Positions 1-9,040 of a DNA stretch of 64,000 nt are shown here, piece by piece. The position numbers and the translations under genes were made by a program. Numbering within the stretch: position 1 is the first letter of the stretch; the number at the start of each line of letters is the position of its first letter. The notes under the pieces were generated by a model. That model saw only the letters and a program-made list of their open reading frames with translations, was not told the origin of the DNA and did not search any database. The DNA comes from Methylomicrobium sp. (GTDB lineage Bacteria; Pseudomonadota; Gammaproteobacteria; Methylococcales; Methylomonadaceae). The stretch is from the NCBI GenBank assembly GCA_018333785.1, contig JAGXSU010000117.1:1-64000 (forward strand). The letters are read 5' to 3'.

Positions 1-2
1 CT

Positions 3-122
3 TTAGTAAATCATGTTCGGCGCCAGTCAATCAGTTGGCTATTTGGCACCCTTCCTTGGGATTTCATGGTTACCAATAAGCATCAAATGAGGCGGAATCA
101 ACATTGGGCTTATGTTAGCTAA
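3..122 (+). CDS. C-terminal fragment of an ORF entering from the left edge (unknown product; possibly a mobile-element gene)
   Basis: Open frame from position 3 reads LVNHVRRQSISWLFGTLPWDFMVTNKHQMRRNQHWAYVS*; upstream part is outside the window. Confidence 0.3.
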   Translation, partial: LVNHVRRQSISWLFGTLPWDFMVTNKHQMRRNQHWAYVS

Positions 123-161
123 CCGATGGCCGGTTGATGCTACTACTTTAAGCCTTGAAAT

Positions 162-253
162 TATGTGTAGTTGAGGTTCGCCCCAAGTGATAGATCTCAA
201 GGGCGGACATCATGGACAAAACTGCATATACACATAGTTAGCAACTACACATA
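162..253. repeat. 92-bp region bounded by a perfect 12-bp inverted repeat (TATGTGTAGTTG / CAACTACACATA) with an inner stem (GTTCGCCC / GGGCGGAC)
   Basis: Direct reading of the sequence. Confidence 0.75.
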
Positions 254-566
254 GGGGTCGGTTTCTGCCGGACAAATAATATCTAATTATTATTAAACAT
301 CGACTTCTTTCTGGTCATTTTTGGACAAAATATAAACTGAATTAAATTCGAAAATACTACCAGGGATATTAACGGATATTGCCGCAGATATATCCAAGAT
401 ATTGTTCTTTATTCATTCCAAAAAATACAATGCGAAACTGAGTTATTTTATTTTGAAATAATTAAACCCCAAAACGAGGGCAGGGGTCGAAATTAATAAA
501 TGCTCTCAATCTATTTTATGGGGCATGGCACAGAGGCAAAATGGCCGTTTTAGGGTAGAGGTCAAA

Positions 567-643
567 TGGTGCGCCCGAGAGGATTCGAACCTCTGGCCTC
601 GGCCTCCGGAGGGCCGCGCTCTATCCAGCTGAGCTACGGGCGC
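567..643 (-). tRNA. tRNA-Arg(CCG), CCA encoded
   Basis: Reverse complement GCGCCCGTAGCTCAGCTGGATAGAGCGCGGCCCTCCGGAGGCCGAGGCCAGAGGTTCGAATCCTCTCGGGCGCACCA folds as a cloverleaf; anticodon loop CTCCGGA. Confidence 0.95.
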
Positions 644-728
644 AGTGTGAATTGCTATCAAAATTTACTGTCTTTAGGTCAAGCGATCATGACCGTGACC
701 CTGAAGCCCCAAAACCGGATGACTGTAG

Positions 729-769
729 CCTCCGGAGGGCCGCGCTCTATCCAGCTGAGCTATGGGCGC
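729..769 (-). pseudogene. Partial duplicate of tRNA-Arg (5' half up to the anticodon loop)
   Basis: 41 nt nearly identical (one mismatch seen) to 603-643; T arm and 3' acceptor strand absent. Confidence 0.85.
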
Positions 770-1157
770 TTGGTTGATTTAAATGTATCGATCAACGAAA
801 CATCTTTTGAACTCGTTAATCGACTAACAATTTAAGACCGGCAATTATAAATGAATTTAAATCATTTTGTCTCATTATTAGAAATTTAATCCTAAATAGG
901 GCGCTTTCGGCTCAATGTTCCCAACTAAGAAAGCATAATTTCATGGTAACTTCTCTTTTCATGGAATTGAGGGAGCAGAAGCTTGATTGAAAAGGATGCT
1001 GCAGAGAGCTGCATTTAAGAATTCATCCGTCTTATTACATCAAGCACACCCAATAAAATATCAGGAACAAGAAGATACAGTCGAATAAATAAATTCGTTT
1101 TTTAAAGGAGTTAGGCAAGGTATTTTCAAAAAAATCCGCGATCTAAAAGCTGATTTG

Positions 1158-2087
1158 TCAACGCAATAAAAGCGGAACAGATTTTGTGGCTAAGGATTTT
1201 GGATTAGTAGACCGAAAACCCGGCATTTCAGTGATATCGAGTTGCGGCTGTGATGTTCGATGGGTGGTCGATTTCCTTACGCCGGCGGTTCGTCTTTCAT
1301 TGACGACGTCCATGACGGTTTCGTATTTGACTCCGGATTCGTTGGCGAAGGCAAATACCATAGCCAAATCGCAGATATTGTTGATAACTCTAGGTACACC
1401 TCCGCTGTGTTCAAACACAGCAAAAACTGCTTTCCGGCTGAAAATTGCCGGTCTTCCACTTCCGCCCGCCAAACGAAGTCTGTGGTCAATATATGCCTCT
1501 GTTTCCCGATAATTCAATGGCTTAATATACGATTCTATGGCGATTCGCTGCGCAAATTGAATCAATTTCGGATCGTTGATTTTATCCAACAGCTCGGTCT
1601 GACCTGCCAAAATAACCTGGAGCATGACGCCACAGTCGTCATTGACATTAGACAGCAACCGAAGCGATTCCAATGCCGATATATCCATATTTTGCGCCTC
1701 GTCGATAACCAACAAGACTCGTCGATTGACAACCTGCCGCTTTTTCATAAAGCGTTTAAATATTCGGTATCGTTCGGCTTCATCATTTGCACAGTGGTCC
1801 ACCTTAAAGGCCCTTAAAACCCAAGTCAAAATTTCTCCGAATGACGGATGCGTATTGGTAATCAACCCGACATCAACATTGTCCTTGATATCGTAGAGCA
1901 ACTTTTGCAGTAACGTGGTTTTTCCGCAACCGATATCGCCGGTCAATAATGTAAATCCCGCCTGTTGAAAAACGCCGTACCTTAGTAAATTCAAAGCTTT
2001 TTTGTGATGATCACTCAAATACAAGCACTCCGGCTCCGGAACCATTGAGAAAGGAGCTTTTTTTAGACCGAAAAACCGTTGATACAT
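1158..2087 (-). CDS. ExeA/GspA-like AAA ATPase (XrtA/PEP-CTERM-associated ATPase type)
   Basis: N-term MYQRFFGLKKAPFSMVPEPECLYLSDHHKKAL, Walker A GDIGCGKTT, Walker B LLVIDEAQNM. Confidence 0.8.
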   Translation of the reverse strand: MYQRFFGLKKAPFSMVPEPECLYLSDHHKKALNLLRYGVFQQAGFTLLTGDIGCGKTTLLQKLLYDIKDNVDVGLITNTHPSFGEILTWVLRAFKVDHCANDEAERYRIFKRFMKKRQVVNRRVLLVIDEAQNMDISALESLRLLSNVNDDCGVMLQVILAGQTELLDKINDPKLIQFAQRIAIESYIKPLNYRETEAYIDHRLRLAGGSGRPAIFSRKAVFAVFEHSGGVPRVINNICDLAMVFAFANESGVKYETVMDVVNERRTAGVRKSTTHRTSQPQLDITEMPGFRSTNPKSLATKSVPLLLR

Positions 2088-2358
2088 ATTAAATTCCAGA
2101 TTTAGGTTTTGATTTCTTGCTGATATAAACCGAATATTTACGATTTAAAGCCGAGGTAAACGTTTTAACCAAAGAATCATTGAATTGGATTAAGCGAGAA
2201 GACTGATTTGGATGGCGCAGAAGATTATCAATTTTTTATCTAAAACAGACCTGTCAAATAGGCTTATTAAGATTTTTTTGTGTGACTTTTGCCGTATACC
2301 CAATCATCCACAAGCAATCAAAGGAATACTTCCCCTCTGCTACCCTAACAGACTGGAA

Positions 2359-2391
2359 AAACCGCCGTTATTTTAAAAATAACGGCGGTTT
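2359..2391 (-). terminator. Perfect hairpin downstream of the beta-propeller gene
   Basis: AAACCGCCGTTATTTT-A-AAAATAACGGCGGTTT immediately 3' of the minus-strand CDS ending at 2398. Confidence 0.75.
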
Positions 2392-2397
2392 AACCCA

Positions 2398-3531
2398 TTA
2401 TCGGGCGATTAATCCGGTTGCACTGCCGGGAATAGTTGCCATTCCGCGAGGCGCAATCGATCCTGAACGATTGACCCAAAAGCTACGCACTTTTCCATCA
2501 CCGTTATTGAGGGTAAACAAAAAATGGTTGTTTTGCAGTAAGACCGCATCCCGCACACCCGCTCCGGACGGAATCGGCGTATCGACGGATGAATTGAAAA
2601 AATAATCCATCGTACCGTTAAAATTGACTCTATATAAAGAGACGGTGCCGTCAGCGGTGTTGGTCGTATAACCCACGGTTTGGTCGCTTGTAAGTACTGT
2701 CCAGCAAGCGGCATTGCCTTGTTCGATCCGGTCTACCGCGTTGGAAACTGCGCCCGTTACGCGATCGATCCGGTAGGAAACGGTTTCGCCGAGACCGCCA
2801 CCATTTGCTTCGGTGATAAAGACAAAATCGCGATCACCGAATGTAAACCCGAATGGCGTCGGAACTGCAGAAGGTCTTTTCAAAGGTTGCAAAGCCGGCG
2901 TATCGTCTTGTTGCACCAGGTAAGTCGTCAACGTATTGGTCGCTTTTTCGGTTATCAATAAAACCGTTCCCGATTTGTTAAAACCGATTTGTGCCGGTGC
3001 GGTAGGCTGTGTGTTATCGATAATACGGGTGGAGTTGGGGATTGGCTCTAAGACACCGCCACCTGTAAAACGGAAACCACTGATATTGTCATAACGAATC
3101 TCTTCCGGGTCCGAGGGATTATGGCTGCCTTCATTCAAAACATAGACTAGCGTCCCGAAGACTGTCACGCTGATCGGCTGATAACCACCGGAATTAACGA
3201 CATTGACCAGTTGAAGACCAGTAGGTTGCAGTCGAAAGCTTGTCAAACTACTGCTGCCGGCATTAGTCACAAACATCCAGCGGTCACTGGCATCCAAAGC
3301 AATGGCACTTTGATTGCCCAACGGGGCCCCGGTCCCCTGGCCTTGAGTATCGAAACGGCCCAGTTCGATAATTCTGCCTCGGCTGTCCACATCGAATGCG
3401 ATGACTTGATTGCTGCTAGCTTCATTGCTGGCTGTATAAACAATCGCGTCGGCAGTATTCATAAACGTGAGCGCACACGTCAGGCCCATTACAGATAATA
3501 CTGATTTTGAGTGCTTAACTATTGTATTCAT
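2398..3531 (-). CDS. Secreted lactonase-like/YVTN beta-propeller protein
   Basis: Signal peptide, repeated propeller-like blades (FDVDSRGRIIELGRF; SAIALDASDRWMFVTNAGSSSLTSF). Confidence 0.7.
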   Translation of the reverse strand: MNTIVKHSKSVLSVMGLTCALTFMNTADAIVYTASNEASSNQVIAFDVDSRGRIIELGRFDTQGQGTGAPLGNQSAIALDASDRWMFVTNAGSSSLTSFRLQPTGLQLVNVVNSGGYQPISVTVFGTLVYVLNEGSHNPSDPEEIRYDNISGFRFTGGGVLEPIPNSTRIIDNTQPTAPAQIGFNKSGTVLLITEKATNTLTTYLVQQDDTPALQPLKRPSAVPTPFGFTFGDRDFVFITEANGGGLGETVSYRIDRVTGAVSNAVDRIEQGNAACWTVLTSDQTVGYTTNTADGTVSLYRVNFNGTMDYFFNSSVDTPIPSGAGVRDAVLLQNNHFLFTLNNGDGKVRSFWVNRSGSIAPRGMATIPGSATGLIAR

Positions 3532-3541
3532 TGAATTTCTC

Positions 3542-4357
3542 CTAAAAGGTTTTTATAAAATTAGAACTATTTTTTCGGGATTTTTTGACCCCATTACGAA
3601 GCTGCTGTCCAAACAAAAGAAAACTCATACTGAGCAACAGAAACGCCCCGGGCTCGGGAACGGCGCTAACCGTTGTGATGTCATCAATGTTGAATGCAAA
3701 GAAGGGATCATCGGGATCACCGAAACTATTCAATCGAGCGTTACTGAACCCGTTCGGGTCGATAAGCCCCAAGAAAAACACATCCCCACCATCCGCGAGA
3801 CTGAATTCCGGTGTCCCTTCGTTAAACACACTCAGCCCGCCACCGACTAATTGAAAATCCGACTCGAAAATATCACCGGGACTACCAATGAGGTATATTC
3901 CGAACGCTTGAATCAGCCCATTAAAGTCGAAATAAATTTCATGACCTGAAACGAACTCGTTGGAAAACCCGTCATCGACCCCCAAATAGTTAAAAGGTGA
4001 AGTCGTGTCGAAATGATCACTAACGATCAAATCCATACCGGTATTGGATCTGAACCTAATCCCGCCGAATCGAGAACCGTCAGGTATCACTGTTTCCGCA
4101 TCGACATTGTCTAAGTTCAATGTTCTGCCGATACCCGGTAAAGCCGCTTGAAAACTCCCGCTGTCGGTAAATATCATTGCCGCTTCCGATGGCACATGCA
4201 GAACTAACCCCAGAAAGCCACAGCAGATGCCGCTCACGATGTGACTCGACATTCGACCCGGAGGTCTTCCGTCCCTGCGCTTTGCCCAGCCTGGTAATGG
4301 ACTATCGACCGGTAATTCCCGGCAAGAAACGTCCGGCCATAAATGATTGTTTTTCAT
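3542..4357 (-). CDS. PEP-CTERM sorting domain-containing protein
   Basis: C-terminal VPEPGAFLLLSMSFLLFGQQLRNGVKKSRK: PEP motif, hydrophobic segment, basic tail. Confidence 0.8.
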   Translation of the reverse strand: MKNNHLWPDVSCRELPVDSPLPGWAKRRDGRPPGRMSSHIVSGICCGFLGLVLHVPSEAAMIFTDSGSFQAALPGIGRTLNLDNVDAETVIPDGSRFGGIRFRSNTGMDLIVSDHFDTTSPFNYLGVDDGFSNEFVSGHEIYFDFNGLIQAFGIYLIGSPGDIFESDFQLVGGGLSVFNEGTPEFSLADGGDVFFLGLIDPNGFSNARLNSFGDPDDPFFAFNIDDITTVSAVPEPGAFLLLSMSFLLFGQQLRNGVKKSRKNSSNFIKTF

Positions 4358-4428
4358 TCTAGTAACCTCGTATTACTCGTAAAATACCCATACACTCCAA
4401 ACATGGATGCAGTTCTAAATCTGCATAC

Positions 4429-4677
4429 TTAAACGACCGGATCCAGATTGCTCCGAATAAAATCAAGCAATTCCTCCAGAGAATAAAAACGCTTTGTTTT
4501 TCCGGAAATCATATGCTCGGCACGTCCGCTTAAATTCTCTGCAGTCAATTTGGAATGCACCTCGATTTGAACGACAAAACCATGATCGTAAGGAAATTTG
4601 ATTTCACAAGAACGGCTTACTTTGCTTGCGTCACTTTCATTCATGTTCGCGATCCGGGTTTTGAAATTCGCGACCAA
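4429..4677 (-). CDS. Small hypothetical protein (82 aa)
   Basis: ORF with start and stop; no family recognised. Confidence 0.4.
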   Translation of the reverse strand: MVANFKTRIANMNESDASKVSRSCEIKFPYDHGFVVQIEVHSKLTAENLSGRAEHMISGKTKRFYSLEELLDFIRSNLDPVV

Positions 4678-4919
4678 AATATAAAAATTCGCTGAAAATA
4701 GCCTAAGAGAACTCTAAGAAATTTCTAAGATTAAACTGAGTTGTTCGGGGAACGTCGTTTGAGAAACAAGTTGTGCTATCCCACCGATCGGTATTGAGGA
4801 TTACAGAACCCTTTCTGTAATTGGTGTGCGGTTAAATTAGCCGGCAGGGTTGAGCGTCGTTATAAGCTGGATACTGAGACTTACAGCAATCCGATTTGCA
4901 AGTCCAAAAAGGAGTTGAT

Positions 4920-5840
4920 TTAAGCTACTAGACCGGCAGACTTTCGATAGTCTCCCGGCGTTTTTTTGAAATGACGTTGAAAGGCTCTTGCAAATGCCGC
5001 ATCGGAAGCATAGCCCACAGTGGTAGCGATACTACTAACGGCCATATTCGTATCCTTGAGCAAATTTAATGCTCGTTGCATCCGCCAATGGGTTAAATAG
5101 GCGATCGGCGAGTAACCGACCGACTCGTGGAAACGCTGTGCGAATACTGCTCTCGACATGGCTGACTCGCCTGCTAAAAGTTTTAATGTCCAGGGTTTGG
5201 AGGGTTGTTCGTGAATACATTGCAGGGCTTTATGGATCTTTGGATCTTTCAAGGCGGCTAGAAAACCAGTCTCCAAATCTTCAAATTTATTGATGTACCG
5301 AAAAGCCTGGATAAAAAAAATTTCGCAAAGACGATCCATCAGAATAGTCGAACCGGGATTGGCGCAATCGTATTCGTCGAATAACCAATGAGCCGTATGC
5401 ATCAAAAATCTGCTTTCGACTGAATCGCTGCCTTGCAAGTGAATGATGGGCGGTAACGATTCGATTAATGGATGAGGGCTATCCGGATCGAATCTGAACA
5501 GCCCACACAACAATCGCGTCGTCGGATGATTTCCTTGGAACATCGGTCTGCCCTGACGCAGAGCGGCTCCTGCATCAGCGCTAGGCGTCATGGTGCGACC
5601 GGTCTGATCGGCGATCCAATGCCATTCGCCTTCGGGAATAATCAAGATATCTCCGGCTTCCATTTTTTGAGGTTGCGGCATTTTTTCGGTCTGAAACCAT
5701 AAATGTCCCGCCAATACAATATGAAAACGCGGTTCGTGGGCGGCCGGAAGCTCTATACCCCATGGAGCTGATAAATCGGATCGAAAAAATACACTGCCCT
5801 CAAGCCTAAGAGATCGACAGATATCGCTCATTATATCCAT
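4920..5840 (-). CDS. AraC-family transcriptional regulator with N-terminal cupin domain
   Basis: C-terminal tandem HTH (MAVSSIATTVGYASDAAFARAFQRHFKKTPGDYRK); cupin-like N-terminus. Confidence 0.9.
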   Translation of the reverse strand: MDIMSDICRSLRLEGSVFFRSDLSAPWGIELPAAHEPRFHIVLAGHLWFQTEKMPQPQKMEAGDILIIPEGEWHWIADQTGRTMTPSADAGAALRQGRPMFQGNHPTTRLLCGLFRFDPDSPHPLIESLPPIIHLQGSDSVESRFLMHTAHWLFDEYDCANPGSTILMDRLCEIFFIQAFRYINKFEDLETGFLAALKDPKIHKALQCIHEQPSKPWTLKLLAGESAMSRAVFAQRFHESVGYSPIAYLTHWRMQRALNLLKDTNMAVSSIATTVGYASDAAFARAFQRHFKKTPGDYRKSAGLVA

Positions 5841-6038
5841 TGAAGCCCTCCCCTTTATCTGCAGGAAAAAATACGATTAGTCAAAGAATCAAGACGATCG
5901 GTGCTGGTTTGCTATCGATTTGCCGGGTAAGATCAAAACGTTTTAAATGTCCAGAAATATTCGATACGAAACGATAACATAAATCATTACGCAAAAAAAA
6001 CCTACCAAGAACAATGTTTTATCGATGATGCGACGCTT

Positions 6039-9017
6039 ATGGACAAAAATTTTGGTATCGATTACTCCGGTCGCTCATTGGCTAACAAACGTTTCGGACC
6101 GTTCGTTTTGGATAAGGCCAATGCTCGTTTACTTCAGGAGGGGCGCGCCGTTCTGTTGACACCAAAAGCCTTTGCCGTTTTGGAATGCTTAGTCGAATCG
6201 GCTGGCGAATTGGTTACAAAAGACAGACTCTTCGACCAAGTGTGGCCAAACGTTATCGTCACCGAGGCCGCATTGACGGTTTGTATTCGTGAAATTCGAA
6301 AAGCTTTGGGCGATTCAACAAGGCAACCCGTCTATATCGAAACCGTCCATAAAAGAGGCTTCCGGTTCATTGGACAATTCCACTCACAAGCCAAAGAACT
6401 GACTTTTTCTCGTTTGGTCGGGAGAGATTCATCGCTTGAGGAAATGGAGCAAAGTTTTGAATCCATCCTGGGCGGCCGCCGTCGACTGATTTTTATTACT
6501 GGTGAGGCCGGTATCGGTAAAACCAGCCTAATTGAAGCCTTTATCGAAAAGAAAAACAGTGAAAAAAATTGCCGAATAACCAAAGGGCAATGCATAGAGC
6601 ATCATGGAAAATGCGAACCCTATCTGCCAATACTCGATGCAATCGGTCGCCTCTGCAGGGACGGAAACAGTTCGGTTTACGAAGCATTGGCGCTCTATGC
6701 TCCTTCTTGGCTACCTTATTTTCCATCGCTATCATCGTCGAAAAATCTGCAACATCGACAACAAGGAGTATCTATCGGTGCTGAAAGTTTGATCAGAGAA
6801 TTAGCTGATGCCTTGGATGCCATCAGCCTCCAACAACCTCTGATTATTTGTCTGGAAGATTTACACTGGTGCGACCCTTCGACCGTCGAATTTATCTCAT
6901 TCTGGGCCCGGCGAACCGATCCCGCCAAGATTCTTTTGCTGGGTACGCTTAGACAGTCCGATACCATCGTCAACAATCTTCCGCTAAGAGATTGTAAACA
7001 CGATCTTCAGTTACGTGGCTTATCTACTCAACTGCCATTAGAGTTTTTATCATTAGCCGATACGACGGACTATTTATCGGTTCACTTTCAACCTAACGAC
7101 TTTCCTGCAACGTTTGCTGCGATGCTCCATCGGCAAACCGACGGCAATCCGTTATTCATCGTTAACGTATTGGCGGATTTGCAAAACTCGGAAACGCTCA
7201 AAAAAACGGATACTGATTGGCATCTTTCGCTAGATCCTGCCCAGTTAGCGAGTTATATTCCCGAGAATTTACAGGCAATGATAAACCATCGAATCGAACG
7301 CTTAGCACCGGATCTTCAAGATCTATTAAAAGCTGCAAGCGTCGCCTCCGAACCAGGCGGAACGGCTGTTAAATTCACCTTGGACGAGGCAGCCGCGGCA
7401 TTGAGCGCTGCGCCGGAGGCAATAGAAGACAAGATGGAACGATTAGCGAAACAAGGTCTCTTTCTACGGTTTTTGGGCGTTTCGGAAACGCCATACGGCA
7501 ATTTGACCGGACTTTACGAATTTACCCATGCGCTTTATCAAAACGTCATCCACGCCGGTCTTTCTCCAATAGCCGGTTCGCGCCAGCACTATCTCGTCGC
7601 TCAATTTCTGGAGTCGAATCACCAAGACAGGAATGCGGAGCTTACTCACAAACTTGCAGTGCATTTTGAAAAAGGGCGGGACTATCTCAGATCATGCCAT
7701 TATTTATGTCTTTCGTCAGTCTTTGCATCCCGACTCGGCGGCTGCCATGAAGCGGTCAGTACCTTACACAAAGCCAGATACTTATTATCGACAATGCCTC
7801 AGACTTATGAGCGAGACCGGCAAGAACTGGGCGTGCTGCAATTATTGGCTCCAGCCGTGACGGCCACGCAAGGCAATGCAGCGCCGGAAATCGAAACGAT
7901 CTATCAGAAAGCGCTCGAACTTTGCGACTCATTGGAGGTCAGTGTAATCGAGCGCTTTCCTGTGTTATTCGGCTTGCGTTCTTATTATCTGATCACAGGG
8001 TTAATCGACAAGGCCTTTCAGCTTGCCGAAGCACTTCTGGTTTTAGCGGCAAACTGCGATGAGCCGGGAATGCGTCTTGAAGCGCACGTAGGTCTGGCTA
8101 GCTGCCATTTTTATCTCGGAAATTTAAAAGATAGCTATGATCATGCCATTGCCGGTATCCAGCTTTATGACACAAACCTTCACACCGACCATGCTGCCAA
8201 ATTCGGACTCGATCCAGGCGTGTTCTGTCTGGCGAGAGCGGGCCAAACTGCTTGGACGCTTGGTTTTCCGGATCGAGCCCTCGATTTTGTTTTAAAGTCG
8301 ATGGATATTGCGGATACTGCGGAACACCCTTATAGTCAGGCTTTCGCACTTCATAATTTGACGTTGATTCATCTGTTTCGCCGCGAAGGTAAACCGGCAT
8401 TGAAAACAGCGAGGCGCGCCCACATGTTGACCAAGCAACACGGATTTAAATTCATGTCGGCATGGTCACATCACTTAAAAGCATGGGCATTGGCGCTGCA
8501 AAACAAGACCCTCGAAGCTTATGCCGAAATCGACAAAGCGATTCACGCACCCAAACCCGAAGCCAGAACGACCGACTCTTTTCTTTGTCTCTTCCTGGCC
8601 GAATGCTATTGGCATTTATCCGATTTCGAAAGGGGGTTGGCGGTCTTGCAAGCTCCCTGTCAAGTTCTAGCATTCGAAGCCGAACGACTGCGACTTACCG
8701 CAGAGTTTTATTCTCTTAAGGCGGCTTCGCAAAGTATCGACGTAGTCAATACAGATCTTTACGAAAGCGCTGAAAAGCTCTATCGACAATCTTTATCATT
8801 AAGCTCTGAGCAGGGCGCCAAAGGCTATTCGCTTCGATCTGCGATCGGTTTAAGCCGAATATTTCTCAAACAACGCCGCTATGACGAGGCGCATTTGCTG
8901 CTATCAAGTCACATGGACTCGTTCGATGAAGGATTTGCCTCCACGGATTGGCGAGAAGGCGAGCAGATTTTGCATGAACTGAAATGCTGTACATCCCTGT
9001 CCCTATCATTACCCTGA
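6039..9017 (+). CDS. Winged-helix (OmpR/CadC-type) DNA-binding domain fused to AAA ATPase and TPR-like region
   Basis: N-term FGPFVLDKANARLLQEGRAVLLTPKAFAVLECLVESAGELVTKDRL; Walker A ITGEAGIGKTSL; long helical C-terminus. Confidence 0.88.
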   Translation: MDKNFGIDYSGRSLANKRFGPFVLDKANARLLQEGRAVLLTPKAFAVLECLVESAGELVTKDRLFDQVWPNVIVTEAALTVCIREIRKALGDSTRQPVYIETVHKRGFRFIGQFHSQAKELTFSRLVGRDSSLEEMEQSFESILGGRRRLIFITGEAGIGKTSLIEAFIEKKNSEKNCRITKGQCIEHHGKCEPYLPILDAIGRLCRDGNSSVYEALALYAPSWLPYFPSLSSSKNLQHRQQGVSIGAESLIRELADALDAISLQQPLIICLEDLHWCDPSTVEFISFWARRTDPAKILLLGTLRQSDTIVNNLPLRDCKHDLQLRGLSTQLPLEFLSLADTTDYLSVHFQPNDFPATFAAMLHRQTDGNPLFIVNVLADLQNSETLKKTDTDWHLSLDPAQLASYIPENLQAMINHRIERLAPDLQDLLKAASVASEPGGTAVKFTLDEAAAALSAAPEAIEDKMERLAKQGLFLRFLGVSETPYGNLTGLYEFTHALYQNVIHAGLSPIAGSRQHYLVAQFLESNHQDRNAELTHKLAVHFEKGRDYLRSCHYLCLSSVFASRLGGCHEAVSTLHKARYLLSTMPQTYERDRQELGVLQLLAPAVTATQGNAAPEIETIYQKALELCDSLEVSVIERFPVLFGLRSYYLITGLIDKAFQLAEALLVLAANCDEPGMRLEAHVGLASCHFYLGNLKDSYDHAIAGIQLYDTNLHTDHAAKFGLDPGVFCLARAGQTAWTLGFPDRALDFVLKSMDIADTAEHPYSQAFALHNLTLIHLFRREGKPALKTARRAHMLTKQHGFKFMSAWSHHLKAWALALQNKTLEAYAEIDKAIHAPKPEARTTDSFLCLFLAECYWHLSDFERGLAVLQAPCQVLAFEAERLRLTAEFYSLKAASQSIDVVNTDLYESAEKLYRQSLSLSSEQGAKGYSLRSAIGLSRIFLKQRRYDEAHLLLSSHMDSFDEGFASTDWREGEQILHELKCCTSLSLSLP

Positions 9018-9040
9018 GCTTAAAATCGACACCCGATTTA

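Noticed and set aside
162-253. Integron attC site
   Set aside because: Arms do not match RYYYAAC/GTTRRRY core orientation and no integron integrase is visible
566-835. ORF of 89 aa in the ORF track
   Set aside because: Spans the tRNA-Arg gene and its partial duplicate; the repeated ASGGPRSIQLSYGR is translated tRNA sequence
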